Positions 32,351 to 43,062 of a DNA stretch of 64,000 bases are shown one piece after another. The notes under the pieces were generated by a model. It did not search any database, was not told the DNA's origin, and was given only the letters and a program-made list of their open reading frames with translations. Numbering within the stretch: the stretch's first letter is position 1; every line of letters begins with the position of its first letter. The position numbers and the translations under genes are program-made. This DNA comes from Bolinopsis microptera (lineage: Eukaryota; Ctenophora; Tentaculata; Lobata; Bolinopsidae), in assembly GCF_026151205.1 (NCBI RefSeq), contig NC_087081.1, forward strand, positions 186,001 to 250,000. The letters run 5' to 3'.

Positions 32351-35300
32351 TTACGTACCAGAGAGGGTAGCGAAGTGGTCGGGAATGTTGCTCTGCTGAA
32401 GGAGAGGAGTGGAGTGGAGTCCGGAGGTGGAGTGAAGGGCTTGTGGCATCAGCTCGAGACCTGGCATCTGATAGTTCTGCGGCATCATCATCTGAAGGAC
32501 AGCGTGTTATTTTAATTAATAATATCCCATTGTCTTTAACAAATCTTCAATTGAAGAACAATATTATAGCCGGAACCAAAATGCCGAAAAAGGCCGATTT
32601 TAAGTAGGCCTAGGCCGGCCCCCCCCTCCCCCCCCCCCCCCCCCCCCCCCTAGGCCATCACCTGCTGGAAGGGTGTGTTTTGCTGGAGGAGCTGGAATGC
32701 GAGTAACTGTTCCTGGTTTGTCATGTGCCCTGTGATAATTAGCCAATTAACCAATTGAATAGTTATATAATTTATTAATAGATTGAAAGAGAGGAATCTA
32801 ATTATCACTATTCACAAGATCAGAATTTAAAATGACCTCCGCATCTTTGCAAACCTTGCAAACCTTGCAAGCCTTGCAAACCTTGTAACCCTTGCAAACC
32901 TTGCAAACCTTGTAACCTTGCAAACCTTGTAAACCTTGTAAACCTTGTAAACCTTGCAAACCTTGTGTAGTAATGCTACATTACTACTAACCTTGCAAAC
33001 CTTGTGATATGAAGGGGCCTGGCTGGCTGCTCCCAAAATTGCTAGACAAAGTATTCTGATTGAAGTTGGGGGTTGACAAGGACGCTGAAATGTAGTCAGT
33101 CAGTGCTGAAATATAGTCGGTTGAGTTGACTTTCTGCTGATCAATAAGCATGAAATTCCACAGCTCAAATGACCATATCAATTGCTTTTGATTATTATAT
33201 CAATAGTCAAAAATTAAAAGTAAAAGAGAAAGGAAATGGGCATGATAATAGAAAGTTGAAGTAAAACTAACCGAGAGAGTGAAAGTAAAAGCAGAGAGTG
33301 AAAGTGAAACTAACCGAGAGAGTTATAGTTGGAAGAGACAGGAGTTTGAGATCTAGTCTGGAACTGTAAGTTAGCCATGTTCATGGGTAGGGGTCTGTGT
33401 TGCTGTTGGCCCGTGTTGCCTGCACTGTAACGTGCATTACCCGTGTTTGTTAAGTACCTATCATGGAGCGTCCGTGAGATTTAAATTTAAATTTACAACT
33501 GTAACATAAGTTTTGAAATATGATGAAGAGTGCTTAACAACGACATGATAAGAACACATTACTAATTTCTAACTAAAGTATACTATAAATAGTTCTACTA
33601 GTTGAGCTCACCCAGGATGGGACGTAGTAAGGTGGTGGGATCCGAACATAGTGTGGTCGTTTATCTTACTCATTGGGATTATTCCCGGTCTACTGTTGTT
33701 ATCTTTGTCGTTCATACCTGGGAATATTAATTAGAACACCTGGTGTGCACATAGTATTGAGTATTGAATATGATATTTAGCGAATACGGTAAGTAAAAGT
33801 GAAATTAAACTCACAGGAAAAGCGAAAGATTACTCACAGGAAAAGCGAAAGTGAAAGATTACTCACAGGAAAAGCGAAAGTGAAAGTGATTACTCACGTG
33901 GCATGTACATGTGACTGAAAGTGTCTTGAGTAGCCATTATTTGAGGAGGAGGAGGCGGCTGTATCTGCTCCTTTACGTAGTGCATGTTTTGTATCGGGTG
34001 CACTATTTGCTGCGGATTACAAGAAATATTACCTCGAATATATTAATACCTCACACTTTATCATTATGTAAAAATAATGTAATGAAAGGAATTTAATTTT
34101 ACAAATATGCAGGAATTTGTCCCTAAACTCTACTTACCCTTAATTTCTCACGTCTTCCTTATCTACCGTTACATTCGCACATGACAAATCAAACATCTCC
34201 TCTTATTTCCTCACCTAAGGGTTTCTTACCTCCTCCTTAGCCTATTATATCTAACGCAAACCTTATAAGTACATACTACATACCCACGATAAACTGAGCA
34301 CTTAACCAAACTACGATTATAACAATACAGTATAATGAACTAGTTATATACCTATAGTTGTATACAGTATAATGAATAGGAGAGGTACACCGTGTATTTG
34401 TTTGTATAATGAACTATATATTTAATAATTTCACAAACCTCAGGTTTACTCTGAATAGGATGAACTATTTGCTCAGGTTTATCGTCCTTAACGTCTTTGT
34501 TCTCAGCCGGTGCCACTTTTTCCTGTTCCTCTACTGGATGCTTCTTGTACGGTGCTCTGTTTACCTTTCTCATTATCTCTGCTTGGTCTGGCTCTTTCAA
34601 CCTGAAAGTGGAATATTAAAGGAATCGTGGCTGTAGTTCTTATCGCACGTGGACGGATCTATACTTCGTTTTTACTGTGATAAGTAGTAATTAGTGCTGA
34701 TTAATTACCTTATCAGAACTTATGTTTACTACGACCAACCTGATATTGTCAACACTTTTAGCAAGGTGGTCGATATTATCGTCTCTTTTTCCGTTAAACA
34801 TGTCCGGTTGTTTGTACTCGTTCCTCCGCATCGGATACCTGAGCATCACCATAGTCACACTACTAGTTACCATAGTTACACTACATGTAACACCACGTGA
34901 TAAATCACGTGTCACAATCCTTTTTAAGAATCTTGTAACAATGAAACCTATTCTATTGTAAAGCTATCGTTGCGTGTATAACAGCCGTGGTGTGGTGTAA
35001 AGGGTTATGATTTGATTACTTCAAGGGGCAGTTATCACGCAATTAGTGTAAACTAAAGATTGCAGCACCAGGAGTATAAACTGTAAGTGTAGTGGTGTAG
35101 TGTGTGTAGTGTACACTGACCTAGGTGCCTGTTGAATAAAACCAGGAGGTAAGTGTCTAGCTATATAGTGTGATTACTGACCTAGGTGGCTGCTGAATAA
35201 AACCAGGAGGTAAGTGTCTAGCTATATAGTGTGATTACTGACCTAGGTGGCTGCTGAATAAAACCAGGAGGTAAGTGTCTAGCTATATAGTGTGATTACT

Positions 35301-38300
35301 GACCTAGGTGGCTGCTGAATAAACCCAGGAGGTAAGTGTCTAGCTATATAGTGTGATTACTGACCTAGGTGGCTGCTGAATAAAACCAGGAGGTAAGTGT
35401 CTAGCTATATAGTGTGATTACTGACCTAGGTGGCTGCTGAATAAAACCAGGAGGTAAGTGTCTAGCTATATAGTGTGATTACTGACCTAGGTGGCTGCTG
35501 AATAAAACCAGGAGGTAAGTGTCTAGCTATATAGTGTGATTACTGACCTAGGTGGCTGCTGAATAAAACCAGGAGGTAAGTGTCTAGCTATATAGTGTGA
35601 TTACTGACCTAGGTGGCTGCTGAATAAAACCAGGAGGTAAGTGTCTAGCTATATAGTGTGATTACTGACCTAGGTGGCTGCTGAATAAAACCAGGAGGTA
35701 AGTGTCTAGCTATATAGTGTGATTACTGACCTAGGTGCCTGCTGAATAAAACCAGGAGGTAAGTGTCTAGCTATATAGTGTGATTACTGACCTAGGTGGC
35801 TGCTGAATAAAACCAGGAGGTAAGTGTCTAGCTATATAGTGTGATTACTGACCTAGGTGGCTGCTGAATAAAACCAGGAGGTAAGTGTCTAGCTATATAG
35901 TGTGATTACTGACCTAGGTGGCTGCTGAATAAAACCAGGAGGTAAGTGTCTAGCTCCAGGGTGAAGCTGGTAGGAGGGCCTGAATCCCAGCCCAGGAAGT
36001 GAAACTCCTCCTTCAGCCCGCAGGATACCCGGTTTATTGTTCATCTCGCGGGAAGTTTTGTAAGAAGACATTATCGCTTCAGCTATTGTTCGATTCTGCT
36101 CAACATAACTGGGTAATTAATAATTACTAATTATTCAGTTACATAATTATGGGGATTAAATCAACTCGTCTTCAGCCAGAGTGACGCCCCTTCATAACGT
36201 TAATGGAGAAACATTGTAATTGATTTAACGAGAGAATTTGAAAGATTAATCATATCGTATGTTAATGTTCTTGTATAAATTATGACACACACGCCTTCCA
36301 GTTTCCATTACGTCATACCACGCCTCTCACGTGACATTGGGGGGGGGGGGGGTGTCACGTGACATTGGGGGGGGGGGGGGGGGGGGGGGGGGTGTCACGT
36401 GACATCTTCCTCTTACCGTATTTCAGAGAAGAGGCCCTCATCCTCGTGAGGAAGAGTAAAGTTCTTCTTCATCTCGTCTACAGCAGGCAGGGGAATGTGT
36501 TTGGGAGATACTTGTTCACGTTCCTTACACCTGTGATGTACGTGGTCAGGACAAAATGATGTGCTGACAAATTGAGGATGGATGTAAATACAGGGTGTTT
36601 CAAGACTCGTGTCCAAATTTGAAATTATAATTTTTCTGTTATGAAGGAGCAAATTAAATAATAGTTAATAGTTAATAGTACTATGTTTACAGTATGTACT
36701 GAAGGGGTATCCTAGGAAGTTTCTTGAACTTTTAACAGGTACCCCTCCTCATTTTACCCTCAATTAAGTTTCCTATCATTCGGCTGAATCGACCGAGGAG
36801 ATCGCATAGATCCAATGTATCCTTAGCTACTCCCTAGACTAGGACGTGACACTGGGATTCGAACCCTGAACCTTCTGCGCAGAAGGCGGATGCTCTAACC
36901 ACTAGGCCACCTAGTACATTAGATGAAATCGGTTATATGGGAAAGCTTGTTAGGTCTTAAATTTTAGTTATTTCTTGCAAAATTGTGTCAAAACCCATTT
37001 TTTCATTATTTTGCAATCTTTTGAAATTTTTCGAAGAAAATGTCAAAATTTGCCCTATCAAACGTGAAGAGAGTAGACATCGTCAAGCTTCTCTGTGTCA
37101 ACGGAAGCAGTTGGACGGCTGCTAGGAGTGCACTTTCGAAGAAATACGGAAAATCAGGAAAATTCATGTAGTGGCTGCTAAAATCAGCCCATTCTACACA
37201 GTCTAATTTATGTAACATATTCATTATTCACACCTCTTAATAAGCTCGGTATCCGTAACTACGAGAACAGCAGCAATGGCCTTGTAGTTCTCGAATATTC
37301 TCAACTTCTGCCGGCGTGGAGCTGCATAGACGTTTGTCTGGTCGACAATGTAGTTGCGGGATTTGGTGCCAGCTAGTTTCAGCTGCTCTGTTGCAATGTC
37401 TGAGCACAACTTCACTACTCGGTTCCACCTGGAAAAGGGTTAAAAGGGAGATTAGAATGTGAAATATAACGTGGTATTTGTGCAGCGAAATATTGAACTT
37501 GAAAGTGTAGTGCTCAGTTAGAACATTTATTTGCCAAGGGACCCAATACTTACTTGAGTTTGTATCTTTTAACAGCGGCGTTCCTCAGGTGCCCCATGAT
37601 CATATCCTGTCCCAAAAGATAATATCTCTTCTCTGGTTTCTCGCTCATCTGCTTCAGAGCATAAGTTGTTTTACCAGCACCGGGCAATCCTATCATCATT
37701 ATCAGTTCTAAGTCCTGTACATAGATTTGTCAGAAATCTCGTCTTTGGTACGACCAGATAAAATAAAAAACGTTGAAAATACCTTGAATCTGTTTCTTAT
37801 TAAGATAACACAACTCATTACGCAGGAAATAACAAACCGTTGGTTTGTTAGGAGGTCTAAGGGTAGCCACCAAGTTGTTAGGGTGGGTGTGAGAGATGAA
37901 GATGAACCCGTGGGGTGGTTTAAAAGCAGGGGGCTTCTGTCCAAAATTAACAAACACCTGAAAATGCTAGATTAGGATAAGGCCACTGGCTGTTGTGGTC
38001 AACAGAGAATTGAGAAACTGACAAGATACGTATCTTAAATGGTCTAAAGCCGAGAGTACCCTCTTACCTCGGTGTTTTTAACACATATGTGAGGCAGAAA
38101 GGGGCTTTCTTTGGCTCGCTTATCCAACTTGAATGCAGTCCCTGGGTGTTAATTATACATGAAAAGAAGAGAAAATGAATAATATTGAAGATGAGGGGAA
38201 GGTAAATTGTATTGAAAACATCAGAGCTAAAAGAAATCTAATCTACAGACCTAGGAACTCGTCATTTTTCTGGAAAGAAACAAGCCCACAATCAAGATCA

Positions 38301-41300
38301 AGATAACACGTGATGACGTCGTGTAAATGTAACCGTCCTCCGTAAACGTCAAACCTGAAATAAATTTACTTTGAAACTGCTAATGGATGTTTTGTTGATC
38401 AGGAAAAGCTGGTCGAACCGCATGAGATAATTTATACATATTCAAGTTCGAGCGAATATTATAAAATGCATAAAGACTGCCAGCTCAAGCATCAGATAAT
38501 GTTAAAAATGGATTGATGACGGTTGGCAGGTAGAAGACTGGTTTTTTTAAATATCGACAGAACAAGTTTATCCAAAAAAGTGACTTAAAATACTTACTTT
38601 CCATCAAGACTCTTAAAACCAGCTCCATCGTAGCCATAAGAGTTAACATCTTCTCCCAGCAATAAGTTGGTTTGATCGTGTGACCACCCAACTCTTATGT
38701 TACAATCTGCTTTCACGTCACATCCTTCTAAATACTCGTTCAACTGAGGACATGAGTACATCAAAATAGGTCTCAGCTGTGATTAAAACTTAAGGGGGGG
38801 GGTTCAGCCTGAAATTTTTGTGAAACTTAATTCTGACATAGCCAGTTAACCAACAAACTAGGACCCGTAACCAAACTTTTGAAGGGGACCCGGACCCCAA
38901 CCGCCTACCGATGCCCGTATTTGACCCCACTTTGGCCGAGCTAGTCCAAATCACCTTAACATGTCCAAAACCCAGATTTTAGGGTTTTTACGTGTAGCTA
39001 AAAAACCCTAAAACCATATGCCCATATTTTGGTATACGCACCAAATTTGATAGATTTTGGCCCATAAATTGGTCAAATATCAATATTTTTGAATGAAACC
39101 AACATTACATGAAAGGTAACCCTAAACTATACATTCTCTGAGATATATAGCTTAATATTTATAGAAATGTGGACATTTTACAAAGGTCCTGAGACAATTT
39201 CAAACCCATTCTGAAAAATGAAAAAGCCTTAGGCTTTTTGATGAGGTCAATCGCGAACTGAGATATGGGCAGTTTTCTTCATTTTAAATGGTCTTTTGGC
39301 GTTAATTTCCACATTTCTATGAAAATTAAGCTATATATAATCAAGAGGCTTGCATATGAATATATTGACATGGGTGCAGAGTTGAGCCTGTACGGAACCT
39401 AGAAGTTTCAGTTCCTTGTTTAACTTGCCGTACAGCAAGGACATTCACTACTTTAGCCCGGCGAGGCACATAGCTCACTCCACAACTCCGTGTCAAATGT
39501 TTCATATATACTAGCCAAGAACAGAGAATGTATAGTTGAGTCATTTTTTGTCCAATCTAAATGAAAATTCATATACGAGTTCAGGGGATATACTAGTTCA
39601 GGGGACCACTAGCTACACGTAAAAATCCTAAATCTGGGTTTTGGGCATGTTAAGGTGATTTGGCCTAGCTCGGCCAAAGGGGGCCAAATATGGTCGCGGC
39701 TGCACCGCGGGCACCGGAAGGCGGTTGGAGTCCGGGACCCCTCAAAAGCTTGGTTACGGGTCCTGGTTTGTTGGTCAACTGCTATGTCAGAATCAAGTTT
39801 CACAACAATTTCAGGCTGGAACCCCCCCACCCCCCTAAATCAGCTAATTAACTCCAAAAAATTGAAATTTTGCAGAGATTTTAATGCCCAATGTAACCAA
39901 AGGATGAGTCTGGTGTTTTACAATTTAGTAAAACTGTGCTTTTAATATAAGCGACTGTAATTCACTTAATATGCAACGGATCTTCGTAATCGATTCAACT
40001 TCATTTGAGCTTATTACTGAAATATCAAATTTTTTATTTGATAGGCAACAACTTACAACAATGATTAGTAGAACATTTAACTGCAAATTTCGTTGAAAAT
40101 TCGTCGAAAGCGACGGTAATTAACGCGCACGAAATTGTGTGCTTCCACATTGCGAGGGAAATTAATTTTCGACGGTTAAAATGTCACTGCGCGTTACATT
40201 ACACATTTTCTGTAGACCTTCATTTCTATATCCCATCGAGTGGGCCAACGCAGAATGTACTATAATCGATTCACGGGACTGGCGACTTGGTGACTGAAGC
40301 TGATTTATTGCAATTACGATTACCCTAGATGCAAGTAAGCACTATGATGTGATTTAAGATAGTGAATTAGGCAGGTGCAGACTACGGATTAGCTGCAACA
40401 ATGGGACAGACTAGGTGGAAATTGTGTCGGGATTGCAGTTGCTACATTGATAACCCTTACTGGCCACTCCGGTTTGTATTGTCACAATACTTGGGTCTGT
40501 GTGGCTTCTGTTGTTATTTAATCTCAACAAAGTGGCGCTGTAATTATCCTCAAACACGCTAGAGTCATATAATGGGGTACAAGCTTTTAGAGGCTAGCTT
40601 TAAATGTTAACTAGTTCTACTGTATTGGCGTGAATTATCCCGATCAAACTTGTTTGAACTTATCTAAAGTTTAATATTCATGATCAATGGAACTGGAGAT
40701 TTAAAACTTGGTAGTAACCCTGCAAAGTGGTCGGGAGTAAACTGTTGCTTGTATGTGTTAATACTTCCTTTTTATTCTTAAATTGATAAATTCAAACCGT
40801 TAGCACGTAGTTGTTGACAATGTTGAGTTAAACAAGTATATGTCAATACTACAGTTATGGACTGTAATATAATATGCAATATATGACACGAGTTGCAGTG
40901 AAATTGGTATTGGAAGAACCGTGACCGGTGACTCTATGATGAGATCGACACCTCTTTCACTAGCTTACTAGGGTCGTCCCATTCTTTCATTCGATATGCT
41001 ATAATAATAATACCTCATTTAATCTTTTGCCAATATGAGCGCAATATAAATACTCTCCTTCATTTCAGTTCATCTCATTGGATAATATTAGACGTTTTCT
41101 TAATCTCGTTTGAATATTGAATATTTCAATGGTATGTTCGCCTATCTGAGTAGCAGTAATACTTAACTGTTCATGTTTTCCGTAGGCAAGTGTGTGTCTC
41201 AAAAAGGCATTAAAATTTAATTAGACAGTAAACGAAATTTAATTGTCTGTTGAAATTTCAAGTGAATATCGTGTTACATGAACATGCTTGTTAAGATTGA

Positions 41301-42405
41301 AAATACACACGTTCTAGCCAGCTGCTTTGTTGACCCCTTTTCATTTGTCTTAATTCTTAAATTTCTATTTTGATGAAATTCCATTCAACTTTTTAGAATA
41401 GAAATGTGGCTTTGAGTATCTGGTCCCTTAACGATTAAACAGTGCAATAAATATTTGAAGGTGCGGAATGTAAGAAATATGCTATCAGATATTTAAGCCC
41501 AAGTTTAATTCTCTAAGCCCTTCAGAAGCTGAGATACAAATTTGCCACTTATTATGAAGTATGGGTGTGGTCCCACAGGGTTGGGACTAGCGACACAACA
41601 TGCGCACTTAAGTAAATTGAGTAACCTATTTAACCCGATTCAGTAGCAAAAAACTCTATTCACTGAAGTGCACACTCAATACCTCCCCGCTACTAGAAAC
41701 TTTGATGTTTATCAACCTTAAACCTGTTTGTCGGCCTGTATTACAGTATTATTCTCACAGTTAATGTTTAATGTAACAATCGTATTGAAAAATGGCATAC
41801 CTAATATATCAACGTAATATTCTATTGTTATCATATAGTTTACACGTCCACAGTATATATTTTTATATCTATAAATATTTATAAATGGTAGATTTATTTA
41901 GTAATTAACCTGATTTCAGCTGAGTAGATTTTAATTCTACTCAAAATGTTTACCTTATAATGATTGATGACGTGCACCTCGAAGAAGACCTTGCCGCGCA
42001 GGACACCATGCGTGGAGCGTACACCTGCCCACATGTACTGCCAGCCATTGTGCGATAATGAGTGACCTGAGGTGCAAAATAATCTCTTTTTAGTCTCTTT
42101 TAATAATCTCTAATAATGTTAAAATAAGAATATGAACCATTAGAATCTTTTCATAGAGATGATACAGAGCTACGCAATCTTTTAGCACCTGTCTAAACCG
42201 GTTATTTAGCAAAATATAATAATCAAAATAAAAGTTTTAAACTAAATGGGTAAAGGCAAAATGATAGGAGAATATCTAAATTAATCATTGTCTTAATTAT
42301 TTTACAATTAATTATCTGATAGATTACTCACCGGCTAACCCATCAGCTCTTATGTTGAAGTTTAAATCAGCATTGTTATCGTCTAACAGCACGGGGTTCA
42401 TCCTA
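32351..42405 (-). CDS. HNRNPU-like: HNRNPU-like protein (SPRY plus P-loop kinase-like domain), 18 exons
   Basis: Exons, in transcript order: 42401-42332, 42066-41954, 38743-38598, 38354-38251, 38141-38068, 37957-37783, 37707-37554, 37428-37234, 36530-36417, 36108-35914, 34838-34740, 34601-34439, 34009-33898, 33717-33612, 33457-33315, 33084-33001, 32729-32662, 32491-32351. All borders are GT-AG, phases agree, and the total is 2256 nt (751 aa). Residues about 5-200 form a SPRY domain ([40 protein letters not shown]). Residues 230-345 are the P-loop domain with Walker A GLPGAGKT (234-241), YIVDQTNV (305-312) and MKKNFTLP. The tail is rich in Gln, Met, Pro and Asn. Family members bind RNA and chromatin in the nucleus. 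The N-terminal SAP domain and the RGG tail of vertebrate HNRNPU were not found. The 5' end is uncertain: an acceptor (TTTCTGTTTAG) precedes the first ATG with no coding exon visible upstream. The last exon could instead splice at G|GTACGT, just before the stop. Confidence 0.88.
32613..32650. repeat. C/G homopolymer just inside intron 17
   Basis: C8, T, then 23 C on the plus strand, that is a G tract on the transcribed minus strand starting 12 bases after the exon 17 donor CAG|GTGATG. A G run so close to a 5' splice site could act as an intronic splicing enhancer or form a G-quadruplex. Confidence 0.9.
32846..33005 (-). repeat. 9-bp array derived from the exon 16 donor
   Basis: On the minus strand about 16 units of CAAGGTTTG follow exon 16. 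The exon itself ends CACAAG|GTTTGCAAG|GTTAGT, so the unit is the splice junction. Two donors nine bases apart are in frame with each other and differ by three codons. Confidence 0.85.
33083..33126 (-). repeat. 21-bp duplication of the exon 16 acceptor
   Basis: On the minus strand GACTATATTTCAG and GACTACATTTCAG lie 21 bases apart, giving two acceptors (exon start 33105 or 33084) in the same frame. Use of the distal one adds ALTDYIS. Confidence 0.8.
33268..33322 (-). repeat. 43-bp duplication of the exon 15 donor
   Basis: CTCTCTCG|GTTAGTTT occurs at the real donor and again 43 bases into the intron, separated by CACTTTCACTCTCTGC-like sequence. Confidence 0.8.
33811..33900 (-). repeat. 23-30-bp repeats of the exon 13 donor region
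   Basis: The donor context GTGAGTAATC recurs as CTGTGAGTAATC at two further places and as CTGTGAGTTTAA at a third. Each is preceded by CTTTCGCTTTTC on the minus strand. Confidence 0.8.
34839..34890 (-). repeat. 20-bp duplication just upstream of the exon 11 acceptor
   Basis: GTAGTGTAACTATGGTAACT is followed directly by the related AGTAGTGTGACTATGGTGAT and then GCTCAG|. The branch-point and polypyrimidine region has thus been doubled. Confidence 0.7.
35097..35958 (-). repeat. 61-bp array, 14 copies, of the exon 10 end and donor
   Basis: On the minus strand each unit contains the exon 10 end (CACTTACCTCCTGGTTTTAT ... CCACCTAG), the donor GTCAGT and 15 intron bases. The first unit is the true end of exon 10 ([15 protein letters not shown]); the following 13 are in the intron. 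Sixty-one is not a multiple of three, so each unit shifts frame, and a TAG appears if the first donor is skipped. Units are nearly identical. The other strand carries AGGAGGTAAGTG, itself a strong donor consensus. Confidence 0.95.
36334..36400. repeat. GTCACGTGACATT-G(n) units beside the exon 9 donor
   Basis: Three copies of the palindrome TCACGTGA-CAT alternate with runs of 14 G (36339-36352) and 26 G (36367-36392). The last copy lies 8 bases into the intron from donor ACG|GTAAGA on the minus strand. Confidence 0.85.
36591..37200 (+). mobile_element. mariner-like element fragment, N-terminal part, in intron 8
   Basis: It starts with CAGGGTGTTTCAAGACTCGT next to a TA. From 37039 it encodes [20 protein letters not shown] followed by [18 protein letters not shown]. 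This matches the first helix-turn-helix of mariner transposases (VFIVK.Y...GSSWTA..RAFRKKYG). The rest of the transposase is missing. It lies antisense to the HNRNPU-like gene between exons 9 and 8 and is interrupted by a tRNA-like SINE piece. The terminus is shared with the relic ending at 2919. Confidence 0.8.
36710..36917 (-). mobile_element. tRNA-derived SINE (or tRNA pseudogene) inside the mariner fragment
   Basis: On the minus strand TGGCCTAGTGGTTAGAGC is a good polymerase III A box, and GGTTCGAATCCCA, about 35 bases on, is a good B box. An anticodon-arm-like stem CCTTC/GAAGG sits between. The acceptor stem does not pair and the T stem has a mismatch, so it is not a working tRNA. About 130 bases of non-tRNA body follow, as in SINEs. 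Its outer boundary and target duplication were not defined. Confidence 0.6.
38789..39838. mobile_element. foldback element with about 220-bp inverted arms in intron 2
   Basis: The left arm (38789-39005) and right arm (39610-39838) are inverted copies, seen as GTTCAGCCTGAAATTTTTGT versus its counterpart ending AATTTCAGGCTGGAAC, and ACATGTCCAAAACCCAGATT versus AATCTGGGTTTTGGGCATGT. Inner pairs also match (ATACATTCTCTGA with AGAGAATGTAT, and TATAGAAATGTGGA with TCCACATTTCTAT), so almost the whole element can fold. About 175 bases near 39345-39520 appear to be an insertion into the right half. No coding capacity; superfamily unknown. Confidence 0.85.
39850..41950. other. remainder of HNRNPU-like intron 2
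   Basis: AT-rich intron with no exon, repeat or RNA that I can support. Confidence 0.4.
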
Positions 42406-42612
42406 CTAAACAGAAAATATTATAAAGGAGTTAATCTTTAGGGTGCAGAGAGGATTCATCCTACTTAACAGAAAATATTATAAAGGAGTTAACTTCAGGG
42501 TTCAAATAGGGTTCAACCTACTAAACAGAAAATATTATAAAGGAGTTAACTTCAGGGTTCAGAGAGAATTCATCCTACTAAACAGAAAATATTATAAAGG
42601 AGTTAACTTCAG
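42397..42612 (-). repeat. 57-58-bp array, 4 copies, across the first-exon acceptor
   Basis: Copies start at 42397, 42455, 42512 and 42569. On the minus strand each contains TATAATATTTTCTGTTTAG, the polypyrimidine tract and acceptor of the first recognised exon, plus the first exon bases AGGATGAA or a variant. The three upstream copies are decoy acceptors. Confidence 0.9.
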
Positions 42613-43062
42613 TTAGTAACGGGGGAAAATATCAGAGTAACTATGAACATATTTTACATTGATACTGCAAAGTTAATAACAAGCAGATATATTTGGATTT
42701 CTTACATTGGGAGGGGAAATATTTTTCATTATCACGTATTTTGTAAGTTTTATGCATACGAAAGAAAATCTTGAATAAACATCTTTGAAGTGTTAAATAA
42801 TATATAGATTAGAATTCAATATTAAAAACAAAAATTTGTAAATTCTCATATCAATGAAAATTCGATTAAAAGAGGCTGAGCAATAAAATGCTGGCGACAT
42901 ATAATTCCCAAGCTGTTAGATAGTCTGTTAATATATAACTATTGTCAGCAACAGAGCTGTCTTTCAAATAATTTCCGTACGTGATTTAGGATTGTGTAAA
43001 CTGTGGACTTAACATATAGTACTCTGACGTCATACCAGAAAACGATCACGTGTTTGTTTCCC

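Noticed and set aside
34691-34915. A 74-codon minus-strand gene
   Set aside because: Its middle is exon 11 of the HNRNPU-like gene; the rest is intron.
35889-36071. A separate 60-codon minus-strand gene
   Set aside because: It is exon 10 of the HNRNPU-like gene read through its donor into the 61-bp repeat.
36843-36917. Functional tRNA gene on the minus strand
   Set aside because: A and B boxes are good but the acceptor stem does not pair, the T stem has a mismatch and the anticodon loop is the wrong size; a SINE head or pseudogene fits better.
37237-37428. Alternative frame of HNRNPU-like exon 8
   Set aside because: It is a shadow; the frame carrying YIVDQTNV is the conserved one and fits the exon phases.
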